64,000 nucleotides of DNA from Bacteroidia bacterium. Lineage in GTDB: Bacteria > Bacteroidota > Bacteroidia > J057. The first letter of the stretch is position 1. Each line of letters opens with the position of its first letter. This document shows, one piece after another, positions 1 through 10,100 of the stretch. The position numbers were made by a program, and so were the translations under genes. Location: positions 6,696,001-6,760,000 of the forward strand of contig JAWPMV010000001.1 in the NCBI GenBank assembly GCA_033391075.1, in the 5' to 3' direction. The notes beneath the pieces are model-generated. The model had not been told where the DNA came from, did not search any database, and saw only the letters and a list, made by a program, of their open reading frames with translations.

Positions 1-1
1 T

Positions 2-1618
2 GCTTCTCTGAAAAAAACCCTGGATACGGCTCAGGAAAAGGTAGAGGCTTTAGGGGCAACCATCTTGCTTTCAGGGATTTTGCCCACTATACGTAAAGCA
101 GATGTTGAGATAGAAAATATTACTCCTTTGGATCGCTATCGTGCGTTGATGGATGGTTTAAAAGAACTAAGAGGGGAAGCTTTTGAGTTGCGAATAGAAG
201 GGATAGATGAACTTAATCTGAAACAGGATACAGCTATGTTGGAGGCTTGTAATACCAGCTTCCAGGTCCACCTGCAGGTCGCGCCCAATGATTTCGTTCG
301 CAAATACAATTACGCACAGGCTCTGGCAGCTCCTGTCATGGCAATTTCTGTGAATTCTCCCCTTTTGTTTGGAAGAAGATTGTGGAAAGAAACGCGAATC
401 GCTTTGTTCCAGCAATCCATAGATATCCGCACCCTGACAGAACACTTTAGAGACAGAAGCCCACGGGTAACTTTCGGAAGCGACTGGCTGAAAAATTCCA
501 TTATGGAAATTTATCAGGAAGACCTTGCACGATTTCAGGTCTTGCTTTCCACAGACGTAGACGAAGATGTTTTTGAGAAACTTAATAAGGGAATCACCCC
601 CAAACTTCGTGCACTCAATATCCACAACTCAACGGTTTATCGCTGGAACCGGCCTTGTTATGGTATTTCCCCCAATGGCAAGCCTCATTTGCGAATTGAG
701 AATCGCATCCTTCCAGCTGGTCCAAGCCTTCCCGATACCATGGCAAATGCCACTTTCTGGTTGGGATTGATGAATGGAATGGAAGAGACCTATCCGGATA
801 TTTCCCAGGAGCTAGACTTTGCCGATGTGAAAGCCAATTTCTTCAAGGCTGCCCGTTTTGGAATGGATACGCAATTCTGTTGGACAAAGGGGCGGAAGAT
901 TTCGCCTGCTCAACTCATATTAGAAGAGCTTTTGCCTATTGCAAAAGCAGGCCTTGAGAAAGCCAAAATTTCACCCAAAGATATCGAGTACTATCTGGGC
1001 ATCATCGAAGCCCGCTGTAAGTCCGGAATGACAGGTTCCCACTGGATCCTTACCTCATTCTCTAATCTTCGCAAAGAGGGAGTAACCCGGGATGAAACCA
1101 TTTCTGCCATTACCGCATCCATTTATCGTCAACAACATCAAGGCAAACCTGTCCATGAATGGGAGTTGGCCAAATCTGACGATACCGATTACGAACCTAC
1201 AGCACTCCTTGTAGAAGAATTTATGAGTACCGATCTCATTACGGTCAAAGAAGATGATCTCATCGATTTTGCTGCCAGTTTGATGGACTGGCGAAAAATC
1301 AGGCATGTTCCTGTAGAAGATAAAAAAGGTAAGCTTGTAGGAGTATTGACTATGCGGAGGTTGCTACGGTCTTATTTGGAAAGAAATCATGAGAATAAAT
1401 CGGAAGATGTACCGACCGTAAAATCTGTCATGTTCAAAAATCCCAAAGGAATATCTCCAGAAGATAGCATTCACAAAGCCATGGAGATTATGCAGGATCA
1501 TCAGATCGGTTGTTTACCTGTTCTTAAAAATGATACCCTTGTGGGCATGATCACCGAGACTGATTTCCTAACGATTACTGGAAATCTGATTCGAAGATTG
1601 GCGAGGAAGCTGAACTAG
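2..1618 (+). CDS. GCS2-like glutamate-cysteine ligase domain fused to a CBS pair (5' truncated by window edge)
   Basis: The reading frame is open from base 2, so the start lies outside the window and 538 residues are visible. The first ~390 residues resemble the carboxylate-amine/glutamate-cysteine ligase family 2 fold; segments such as SGILPTIRKADVE and RIENRILPAGPSLPDTMAN are typical of that family, which makes gamma-glutamyl peptide bonds using ATP. The last ~130 residues form two CBS motifs (starting near FMSTDLITVKEDD and VKSVMFKNPKGIS), an adenylate-sensing regulatory module. The natural inference is an amino-acid ligase controlled by adenine nucleotides, but the true substrate is not known from sequence. 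The next gene begins 3 bases after the stop, so the two are probably co-transcribed. Family assignment is fairly sure; reaction is not. Confidence 0.75.
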   Translation, partial: ASLKKTLDTAQEKVEALGATILLSGILPTIRKADVEIENITPLDRYRALMDGLKELRGEAFELRIEGIDELNLKQDTAMLEACNTSFQVHLQVAPNDFVRKYNYAQALAAPVMAISVNSPLLFGRRLWKETRIALFQQSIDIRTLTEHFRDRSPRVTFGSDWLKNSIMEIYQEDLARFQVLLSTDVDEDVFEKLNKGITPKLRALNIHNSTVYRWNRPCYGISPNGKPHLRIENRILPAGPSLPDTMANATFWLGLMNGMEETYPDISQELDFADVKANFFKAARFGMDTQFCWTKGRKISPAQLILEELLPIAKAGLEKAKISPKDIEYYLGIIEARCKSGMTGSHWILTSFSNLRKEGVTRDETISAITASIYRQQHQGKPVHEWELAKSDDTDYEPTALLVEEFMSTDLITVKEDDLIDFAASLMDWRKIRHVPVEDKKGKLVGVLTMRRLLRSYLERNHENKSEDVPTVKSVMFKNPKGISPEDSIHKAMEIMQDHQIGCLPVLKNDTLVGMITETDFLTITGNLIRRLARKLN

Positions 1619-1621
1619 TTT

Positions 1622-2731
1622 ATGAGAATAGGATTCGACGCAAAAAGACTCTTCCACAATTTTACCGGCCTGGGAAACTATAGCAGAAGTCTGCTGAGCA
1701 ATCTTTCGCAATATGCGAATGAGGATTGGGAACTTCATTTATATTCTCCAAAGCTATCTTCACATGCCCGAGTACAGGAATTTTTGGACAAACCTTATCA
1801 TCGGCATACAGGAAAGGGAGTATTGTGGCGAAGTAGAGGCATTAGCAAAGATCTCCAAAAAGATGGGATCGATATCTATCACGGCCTTAGTCATGAGATT
1901 CCTTTGAGGGTAGGGGAGAAGGGAATCAAGAGCATTGTAAGCATGCATGACCTGATCTTTCTCCATCATCCCCATCTCTATCCCTTTATCGATAGGAAAA
2001 TCTATAATTGGAAATTTAAATATGCAGCCAAACATGCGGATAAGATTCTGGCCATAAGCGAAAGTACCAAAGCCGATCTCATCCGCTTTTATCAAACAGC
2101 CGAAGAAAAGATAGAGGTCCTCTATCAGGCTTGTGATGAACAATTTTATCAACTCAATCCGCAAGAAGTAAATCGACAGGTCCTTGACAGACACCAACTG
2201 CCTAAAGAATATCTCCTTTATGTGGGTTCTATTATAGAAAGGAAAAATCTTTTAGGATTGGTTAAAGCCATTGAGATGCTGCCTACTGATCTGCAAATTC
2301 CTCTCTTGGTACTGGGAGAAGGAAAGGCTTATAAACAAAAAGTTCAGGAATACATTGCCAGGAATAAGCTGGAGAAGCTATTCGTGTTTTGCGAAGGGGT
2401 TCCTTTCTCCGACTTTCCGGCCATTTATCAGGAGGCTAAATCTCTGATTTACCCTTCTCATTTTGAAGGATTCGGGATTCCCATCATTGAGGCCTTATGG
2501 AGTCAAACTCCTGTGATTACCTCCCATACTTCCTCTCTACCCGAAGCAGGAGGTCCGGATTCCCTCTATATCGATCCGAAAAAAGTTGAAGAAATCTCGA
2601 AAGCCATCGAAAGGGTTTTGACAGATCCAGCACGAGCAAAGTATATGCAGGAAAAAGGAGCCGCTTATGTAAAGCGCTTCCACGGAAAGCTCCTGACAGA
2701 ACAACTTGTCAATATCTATAAAAGCCTGTAA
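1622..2731 (+). CDS. GT4-type glycosyltransferase (family 1 group)
   Basis: A 369-residue GT-B glycosyltransferase. The N-terminus MRIGFDAKRLFHNFTGLGNY is the typical nucleotide-sugar glycosyltransferase opening with a glycine loop (TGLGNYSR). The C-terminal domain carries the E-x7-E signature of the GT4 family (E282 and E290 in HFEGFGIPIIEALW), which contacts the donor sugar nucleotide. The length is normal. It probably transfers a sugar to a lipid-linked or surface glycan at the cytoplasmic face; acceptor and sugar cannot be told from sequence. It follows the GCS2-CBS gene by 3 bases and converges with the next gene, with 3 bases between the stops. Confidence 0.85.
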   Translation: MRIGFDAKRLFHNFTGLGNYSRSLLSNLSQYANEDWELHLYSPKLSSHARVQEFLDKPYHRHTGKGVLWRSRGISKDLQKDGIDIYHGLSHEIPLRVGEKGIKSIVSMHDLIFLHHPHLYPFIDRKIYNWKFKYAAKHADKILAISESTKADLIRFYQTAEEKIEVLYQACDEQFYQLNPQEVNRQVLDRHQLPKEYLLYVGSIIERKNLLGLVKAIEMLPTDLQIPLLVLGEGKAYKQKVQEYIARNKLEKLFVFCEGVPFSDFPAIYQEAKSLIYPSHFEGFGIPIIEALWSQTPVITSHTSSLPEAGGPDSLYIDPKKVEEISKAIERVLTDPARAKYMQEKGAAYVKRFHGKLLTEQLVNIYKSL

Positions 2732-2734
2732 GTC

Positions 2735-5233
2735 TTATTTCAGTACCCATCTTCGCATCACAGAATTTTTCCCATTTCTTAACTGGGCATAATACATACC
2801 TTTCGCCCAACCTTTTACCTCCACATTTTCTTCTGCTCCATTTCTACTCAATTGAACAGGGATGGTTTGCATTACATTTCCGGTTAGGTTCAGGATTCTG
2901 ATTTCAGATGGGCCTGGTTTCAATACCTGATAACTAAGCTTGATGGATTCATTCGAAGGGTGAACTCGCACATCTAAATCAAGCCCCTCATCTTCCTGGC
3001 CAACCACTATTTTGGTAACCGGACTATAAGCACTTTTCCCCATGCCGCCTTTCATTTTGATTCGATAAGCTAGAATAGAGGTTTCTACTTCATCAATCAG
3101 GTAATCTTTGTACTCATATTCCTGCATATCTTCATGGCTTCCTTTAGGCTCTACCCCTCCAATCGATTCATAATGGATGCCATCCTCAGATCGTAAAACT
3201 TCGAAGACTTTTGCATTCACTTCTTTGGAGGTAGCCCATTCCAATTGCACCCCTCCTTCTGATAATTTTCCCCGAATTCCTGCCCATCTGATATTGGGAC
3301 TATTGGAGATATGGCTGACGGCAAAATTGGCGGGGAAGTAATCTGCCCCACTCAATGTCGTTTTATGAGAAACAATGATCGAGCTATAGCTACTACTTAC
3401 AAAACCTTCCGGCAAACTTTCCTCATCTATTTGAAATTCCGTCATGCCTTTTTCATAGGTTCGGTAAATGTAGTCTCCCTTTTCATTGGGATATATTGAG
3501 AGCACCTCATTCTCCTTCGTATTATGCGATCGGACCTTTAAACCGACCTTGTGAAGGTATCTTTCATCAGCATCCAGCTTTTCATTGAGGTTTTTATCAT
3601 CATAGACCCGTGTACTGATTTTGTAAGGAGCTACAGCCATACAGGAACAATTGCGAGCACCTCCCTGTATTTTCTGTTTACTGATCAGACTCATCAACTG
3701 ATAATCCGGATCGATCTTGAAAATATCATGGCTTCCTTCTTCTATCTGATTATTCATTATCCAAATATCTCCTTCTGGTCGAATCTCAAAGCCCGTGATA
3801 TGTTTCAATGCTTTACCAGCATCAAGTATGGGGCCTAAGGGTCGATAGGAGGATCCATCCATCTTAATCTTATTCAAGGAAGTCAATTTTCCTTTGTCTT
3901 GGGTCAGGAAATAGATTTCATCTTTCCTAGTATCGATAGCCATGCGATAAATTTCCCCCGGAAAAGACCTGGCCTTTTCCTTCCAATCCGCAACAAACCT
4001 TAGATCAGTCACACTTACTGCTTCCCCCTCTCTTGAAAGGGGAAGCTTCCACAATTTATCGTTCTTGTCCCACATCCAAATTTCATCCGCCAGCGCATGA
4101 TAGGCATAAGCTTTCAGACAAGATCCTTGATCAGGACAAAAAGGCAGGCGGAGTTTTTCTTCTTTGATGAGATCCGTCCGACTATTTAACCATTGCAAAT
4201 ATGGACCTTCAATTCGCCACCAGGAGGCCGTTTGAGGGTCGGCAATAAGGGGATAAGAATCTGTACCTAATTGACTATTGAGAGAAACGCCTACCTCGGT
4301 ATTTCTATTGAAAAGGATCAATTGGCCCTGCTTGTTTTGAAGCAGGCATTGAGAAGGCTTTCCCGTATAGGAAAGCAGAAGATTCTCATGGGCCTGATTA
4401 TTGAGGCAGCTGACAGCATGAATGGGATTCCCCTTTTTATCCAGGCCATTCTCAAAGGCCAATAAATAGGGGGTGTCTGTATTCTCAAATTTTATATGGA
4501 GATAGACATCTGCTTTGATTTTCCGCGGCGAGATTCCTTCTAAAAATTTAAACTCCAGTTGGAAAACATCCGCTTGTTTCCGGGAATTTAATAAAGGTTT
4601 CAAAAGCTTCTTCATGTCTGGACTTTGGAAGTGCTTTCCCATTTTCCAGGGTTGGTGGTTCCACCTCAATTTCTTCTTTTCTCCCTTTAAACTGATTTCT
4701 GTAATAGCGAAATCAGCATTGTCTTCCTGAGGATAAACTTCCAGCCATATACTCTTGATTTTCCTGATATGCTGAAGTTCTGTATTATCAAAAGTTAGGC
4801 TAAAGCTATTATTTGTATCCCAACTCCCATATTTCCCAAAAACTCTGGGTCGGATGTTGAAGGTATTTATTTCGGGTAATTCAAAAGAAAAGTCTCCTTG
4901 AATTCCTGAAAAGCTTTGTCCTAAATACAAATCATAAGGATCTATACTCCCATTTTTATTGAGATCACTGTAAACGCGAAGGTTTACATTACTCATAGGC
5001 AAGTCCTCGGCCTCCATGATCCCATTCTTATTGAGGTCTCTAACGACCGTCCCTTTAAGTTGATAGGATTTGCCAACAGAGACCCATGAAAAGTCTATGC
5101 TATATAAAACCGCGGCCATAATAATGCCCGCACTCGAAATGAGGCCAGTAGAAAGCTTTAGTTTGTGGGTGAGATTCGATAAAAGGCCTGTCCTAGCGGC
5201 AGGGCTTAATTTTTCTTTCCCGGCTTTTTTCAT
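2735..5233 (-). CDS. T9SS type A secreted protein with SdrD-B-like domain
   Basis: An 832-residue envelope protein. After an unusually long, basic N-terminal region (~1-35) comes one hydrophobic stretch (about 35-50), so it may have an uncleaved anchor or an atypical signal peptide. Residues ~58-120 look like an SdrD B-like fold, with two EF-hand-like calcium loops (DLNKNGIMEAED and DLNKNGSIDPYD). A central region contains WIMNN/WMWDKND-type segments compatible with a propeller; a second SdrD-like stretch (DDKNLNEKLDADERYL) follows. The last ~85 residues resemble a T9SS type A sorting domain ending RRWVLK. Function unknown; likely a cell-surface or secreted protein. It is transcribed alone, convergent with the glycosyltransferase gene. 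Confidence 0.7.
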   Translation of the reverse strand: MKKAGKEKLSPAARTGLLSNLTHKLKLSTGLISSAGIIMAAVLYSIDFSWVSVGKSYQLKGTVVRDLNKNGIMEAEDLPMSNVNLRVYSDLNKNGSIDPYDLYLGQSFSGIQGDFSFELPEINTFNIRPRVFGKYGSWDTNNSFSLTFDNTELQHIRKIKSIWLEVYPQEDNADFAITEISLKGEKKKLRWNHQPWKMGKHFQSPDMKKLLKPLLNSRKQADVFQLEFKFLEGISPRKIKADVYLHIKFENTDTPYLLAFENGLDKKGNPIHAVSCLNNQAHENLLLSYTGKPSQCLLQNKQGQLILFNRNTEVGVSLNSQLGTDSYPLIADPQTASWWRIEGPYLQWLNSRTDLIKEEKLRLPFCPDQGSCLKAYAYHALADEIWMWDKNDKLWKLPLSREGEAVSVTDLRFVADWKEKARSFPGEIYRMAIDTRKDEIYFLTQDKGKLTSLNKIKMDGSSYRPLGPILDAGKALKHITGFEIRPEGDIWIMNNQIEEGSHDIFKIDPDYQLMSLISKQKIQGGARNCSCMAVAPYKISTRVYDDKNLNEKLDADERYLHKVGLKVRSHNTKENEVLSIYPNEKGDYIYRTYEKGMTEFQIDEESLPEGFVSSSYSSIIVSHKTTLSGADYFPANFAVSHISNSPNIRWAGIRGKLSEGGVQLEWATSKEVNAKVFEVLRSEDGIHYESIGGVEPKGSHEDMQEYEYKDYLIDEVETSILAYRIKMKGGMGKSAYSPVTKIVVGQEDEGLDLDVRVHPSNESIKLSYQVLKPGPSEIRILNLTGNVMQTIPVQLSRNGAEENVEVKGWAKGMYYAQLRNGKNSVMRRWVLK

Positions 5234-5330
5234 GCAATACGCTGTATTCGTTTATCATAAGCAGATTGAAATTAATTACAATAAATCGTAAATTTCAATC
5301 AATAAACTATCAGGCATTACATAAAAAAAA

Positions 5331-5355
5331 GGCTCATCCGAAGATGAGCCTTTTT
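5331..5355 (-). terminator. Rho-independent terminator, bidirectional in form
   Basis: A perfect 8-bp stem GGCTCATC/GATGAGCC around loop CGAA, flanked by A8 on one side and T5 on the other. It lies 21 bases beyond the stop of the alanine-rich lipoprotein gene and should end that transcript. Confidence 0.85.
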
Positions 5356-5376
5356 GTGTGTGTAACGGGAACGGGA

Positions 5377-5667
5377 TTAATTTCCTTCTCCTTCTACCGC
5401 TTCTTTAACGGCTTCTTTTGCTTCTTCCATAGTAGAATCTACTGCTTCTGCAGCATCTTCCATGGCATCACCTGCAGCATCTGCTGCATTTTCAGCAGCA
5501 TCACCGGCTGCGTCCATAGCATCACCGGCAGCATCTGCTGCATTATCAGCAGCGTTTTCTACTGCATCAGCGGCATCGTTTGCTGCTTTTTTAGTCTCTT
5601 GACATCCAAAAGCAAACAAGCTGAACATGAGGGAAATAGCTAAAAAGTTTAAAAACTTTGCTTTCAT
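5377..5667 (-). CDS. Small alanine/aspartate-rich repeat lipoprotein
   Basis: 96 residues starting at the ATG on the minus strand at 5667. A longer frame exists upstream, but the lipoprotein signal dictates this start: MKAKFLNFLAISLMFSLFAFGC has a basic N-terminus, hydrophobic core and a lipobox ending in Cys22. The mature part is almost wholly a degenerate 11-residue-like repeat rich in Ala, Asp and Glu (units such as NAADAAGDAMDAAGDA), predicted to be one long amphipathic acidic helix. Similar small lipoproteins are common in Bacteroidetes and have no assigned function; surface or periplasmic scaffolding is a guess. It has its own terminator and seems monocistronic. Confidence 0.8.
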   Translation of the reverse strand: MKAKFLNFLAISLMFSLFAFGCQETKKAANDAADAVENAADNAADAAGDAMDAAGDAAENAADAAGDAMEDAAEAVDSTMEEAKEAVKEAVEGEGN

Positions 5668-5808
5668 TTTTTTAATTAATTTGGTTCGGGCCAAATAAAC
5701 CCAATTAATTCGACTATTGCAAATATTTAAACTCATAATTAGATCAAATGTAGAAAATATCAAGGCCTGGGGATAAGTGATATATCTACCTGATAGCCAG
5801 AGAAAAAG

Positions 5809-6783
5809 CTATTTTTTTCTCATGATGGCGTAGTTGATCAGTTCGTGAAGTGACTGTCGAGCGGGCGTGTCATCAAAGGTATTCAGGATCTCGCGAGCCT
5901 CCTCTACATATTGATGCATGACTTCCTCTGAATAGCTTATGCCATTATTCTCTTTGACGAAGTTTATTACATATCCAACCTTCTTGGGATCGGTATTATG
6001 ATTTCGAATAATGTTGATCACTTTTCGTCGCTCTTTCCAGCTGGACTTATTGAGGACATGGATCAAAGGCAGGGTCATTTTCCTTTCCTTTATATCAATT
6101 GCAAGCGGTTTCCCTACATCATCCGTTCCATAATCAAAGAGATCATCTTTGATTTGATAAGCTATGCCGACTTTTAGGCCAAAATCGCGCATATTTTTGA
6201 TTTTTTCCTCATCATCTGTGGCACTGGCTGCTCCCGTTTCGCAGCAACAGGCAAATAGAGATGCGGTTTTATGCTTGATGATCTTTAGGTAAACGGCTTC
6301 ATCTATATTGAGCTTTCGGGCCTTCTCCATTTGCAGGAGCTCTCCCTCTGTAATCAACTTTACTGCATTGGAAAAAATCTTCAGGAGATCGTAGTCATTG
6401 TGCTCTAAGGACATCAACATCCCCCTGGAAAGTAAAAAGTCGCCGACGAGTACAGCGATCTTGTTTTTCCAAAGTGCATTTAGAGAAAAGAAGCCCCTTC
6501 TCCGATCTGCATCATCTACTACATCATCATGGATCAAACTTGCTGTATGAAAAAGCTCCACCAAAGCAGCGCCTCTATAAGTTGATGGATTGATCCCACC
6601 GCACAGATTGGCACTAAATAAAACCATCATAGGTCTCATTTGCTTCCCTTTAGTCTTGATCAGATAGCGCATTACTCTATCCATCAAAGCCACGTCGGTT
6701 TTCATAGCAGACTTGAAGTACTTATCAAAGTAAACCAGTTCCTGCGCTATGGGAGCCTGTATGCTTTTTAGAGCTTCTGACAT
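5809..6783 (-). CDS. Polyprenyl diphosphate synthase
   Basis: 324 residues, the usual length for a trans-isoprenyl diphosphate synthase. The first aspartate-rich motif is D86-D87-V-V-D90 (LIHDDVVDDADRRRG) and the second is D213-D214-L-F-D217 (QIKDDLFDYG); both bind the magnesium that holds the diphosphates. The enzyme elongates farnesyl or geranyl diphosphate with isopentenyl diphosphate, most likely giving the side chain of menaquinone in this phylum (octaprenyl/heptaprenyl type). Chain length cannot be fixed from sequence alone. It stands alone, divergent from the giant surface-protein gene. Confidence 0.92.
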   Translation of the reverse strand: MSEALKSIQAPIAQELVYFDKYFKSAMKTDVALMDRVMRYLIKTKGKQMRPMMVLFSANLCGGINPSTYRGAALVELFHTASLIHDDVVDDADRRRGFFSLNALWKNKIAVLVGDFLLSRGMLMSLEHNDYDLLKIFSNAVKLITEGELLQMEKARKLNIDEAVYLKIIKHKTASLFACCCETGAASATDDEEKIKNMRDFGLKVGIAYQIKDDLFDYGTDDVGKPLAIDIKERKMTLPLIHVLNKSSWKERRKVINIIRNHNTDPKKVGYVINFVKENNGISYSEEVMHQYVEEAREILNTFDDTPARQSLHELINYAIMRKK

Positions 6784-7176
6784 ATTAGCTGTAAAAGTAC
6801 ATTATTTTCTTCGCTTGTACCTACAATTTACATATTAACTTTCAAAAGTTACTGAAAGTTTTGGCATTTTCCTTGTCTTTCATATACCCTCCTCAGCATC
6901 AGCTTTTACCATATATGTAAAAGAATATACTAGCATTTATTGTTTATGATTATTCTTGGGAAAATTTGTAATTTAATAATGTTTACTTTTTCAAAAACAT
7001 CGTTAGGGGCAATTCAGTTTCATTTGTCTCAGGATAAGGAGACAGAGCAGCGAAATCACAGCCTAAGACGTTAAACTAGAAGAAAACACAAGCCATTGTC
7101 CATAAGCTGACAAGTAGCTCGCTGTTCGTTTCTTAACTCACATTTTGACCTCTGAGAACAAGCTAACTTTCCAACA
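6784..7176. other. 393-bp divergent intergenic region
   Basis: It separates the polyprenyl synthase from the first giant surface-protein gene and must carry promoters for both. It is AT-rich with no open frame of note. I find no exact TAnnTTTG box and no strong hairpin, so no promoter is called. Confidence 0.5.
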
Positions 7177-10100
7177 ATGAAGCGACTATTCGCAACGTTA
7201 GTGTGCCTCACATTTCTCACTTTCAACGGAAAAGCGACCCATATCGTGGGTTCTGAGCTATTCTATGAATGTATAGATTCTGTGAACCACGAATACAAAG
7301 TCACCCTAAAACTTTATAGGGATTGTATAAACGGGCAGGCACCTTTTGACGCCTCCATTACTTTATTTGTCTTTCCTGCTAATGCGGGGCCCAATGGTAC
7401 CCATATCCAAACTGTAACCATTACAGCGCCTCCTAATACTCCGCAAATTGTTCCCGAAGACTTACCGGACTGTGTTGCGCAAACTCCACGAATATGTGTG
7501 GAAGAGGGTATTTATGAGGAAATTGTAACCTTACCCCCTCGAGCTGGAGGATATGATCTCGGTTGGTCCCGATGTTGTAGGAACCAGGCCATTGACAATC
7601 TGGCAAACCCGCTAGGGCAGGGGATTACCTATCTGGCGCATGTCCCGGACCCAAATGAGGCGAATTGTAACAATATGCCGACTTTTGATGAGGTCCCCCC
7701 AATCTTTTTATGCGTAAACCAGCAGTTTAGTTTCGATCACTCCGCATCAGATATTGATGGGGATAGCCTGGTTTATAGAATCGTTGATCCTTACTCAGGA
7801 TTGAATACAGCTGGAAGAGGAACTGGAAACCCTATGCAAGGAGGACCTGATCCAACAGTTGATCCTTTCAACAATCCTATGGGACCTCCTCCATACGCGA
7901 CTGTTCCTTTCCTACCCGGCTTTAGTTTTGATGATCCTTTTGGTTCTGGTGATTTTGTCATTGATCCTCAATCTGGTTTTATGACTGTTACTCCCAATCA
8001 AACGGGGATATTTGTCTTTGCTATATCAGTATTTGAATATCGAAATGGAGTTCTCTTAAGTGAAAATCGACGAGACTTCCAGATACATATTATCAATTGT
8101 TTACCACAAGGGGTACCTCCGCGAATCAACCATAATACAGCGGGATTAACCACCTCTACAGATGGAGATACCATTTATGCTACTGCAGGGGTTCCTTTCT
8201 GCTATGATGTAACCCTGAGGGATACTGTACCCGGAGATGTGCTTTCTGCTTATACGGTTAGTGCGGCTTTTGGAAACGGTAATTTTTTCCCGCCTGCTGC
8301 TTCTTTTAATTTTAGTGGAGTAAATCCTATAAATGGGCAGGTATGTTGGAATCCTTCCTGTGGCTATGATGGTGATACAATCCCACTTATTGTGGGAGGT
8401 TTCGATATAGGAGATTGCCAGAATGTGGGGGATGTTTTTGATACCGTTTGGGTAATTATTGACGTACCTCCCAACCAACCTCCGACCATCACTCCGGATT
8501 TAACGGGATTGCAGGTAAGCAATGATACCATTATCATCAATGCCGGTAACAGTTTCTGTTATCAATTCAATGTAACGGATCCCAATCCGGATGATATCCT
8601 TTTTGCATTTGCAAATAGTGCCATCTTCAATAGTCCGGATGGACCTAGTTTCAATATCTTAACCCAGGACCCTCTGGTTGGAGAAATTTGCTGGACGCCA
8701 GGTTGTAATTTTGAAGGACAAACGGTGGAATTATCCATCGCTGCTTCTGACATTACTACCTGTACCAATTCGCAACCGGCTAATAATACGCTCTTTGTTC
8801 GAATAGAATCTCCGCCAAATGCACCGCCAGCTATTGTTACCGATCTGAGCGCAAATGTCTTTAGCAATGACACCATCTTTGTGTCAGCACTGGATAATCT
8901 CTGTTTCGATCTGACAGCAACAGATCCGAATTTGGGCGACATCATTACCCTCTCGACCTTGAGTCCGGTTTTCAATGATCCCAATCCACCTACTCTGACA
9001 ACTACAGGAAATAATCCTTTGCAAGGGCAAGTCTGTTGGACGCCTTCTTGTGATTATGAGAACCAGGTCGTTCCCTTTATTTTCAAAGTCAATGATCCTG
9101 GGGTTTGTTCCAGCATAGGAGAAGCTTTCGATACAGTCTATGTTTCGGTTGCCGTACCTCCCAATGATCCGCCAAATATCGTAGCAGATCTCAGTGGAAA
9201 TTCATTTAGCAATGACACCATTTTTGTTAATGCTAATGATGCATTCTGTTACGACTATGTAGCAAGTGATTTGAATCTAAGAGATAATTTGAATGCCTTT
9301 ACGGTCAGTACAATTTTCAATGATCCTAATGGACCTAGCTTTAGCTTAAATGGAAATAATCCTGTATCAGGTCAGATTTGCTGGACGCCATCTTGTGATT
9401 TTGTAAATCAAACCATAGAGCTAATTATCGGGGTAGGGGATGATGCTCCCTGTACTTCTTCGGCTCAGGCCTTTGATACGGTTTATATTGAAATTGCCTT
9501 TCCTCCGAATGATCCTCCGCAAACTTTTGCGAATCTGGCGAACCTGACTACTGATGGGGATACCATTTTTGTGGATGCGCAAGAATCCTTCTGTTTCAAC
9601 CTTAATTTTACTGACCCTAATATTGCGGATACGCTCACTGCCTTTGCGATCAGCCCGATCTTCAGTCAGCCAGACGGCCCCAGCTTCACCTTCCAGGGAG
9701 TAAATCCTGCTTCTGCTCAGGTCTGCTGGATGCCTTCTTGTGATTATGAAGGTCAGCTCATCGAATTGGTATTTAGAGTTGAGGACAATGGGGATTGTGA
9801 TAATATTCTCGAAGACTTTGACACCGTTTATGTCAAGCTCAGCGACCCTAATACTATCGCACCAGATGTGGGCCACGATCTATCGATGAACCCCAGTGTG
9901 GTGGGCGATACCGTTTTCATAGAAATCGGTTCTGGTATGTGCTATGATTTCTTCGTCGCTGATAATACGCCAGAGAATGGAGTAGACTTCGTTCACGATT
10001 TTGATTTTGCAACTTTGGCGGGTACAAACCTAACGCTTACCAGTTTGGATTTTGTACAAAGAAATGACTCTATCATAGGTACCGTCTGTTTTGCTTCGGA

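Noticed and set aside
5266-5643. Plus-strand frame rich in cysteine and serine opposite the lipoprotein gene
   Set aside because: It is the antisense of the Ala/Asp repeat codons; the terminator lies inside it and the lipoprotein signal fits the other strand.
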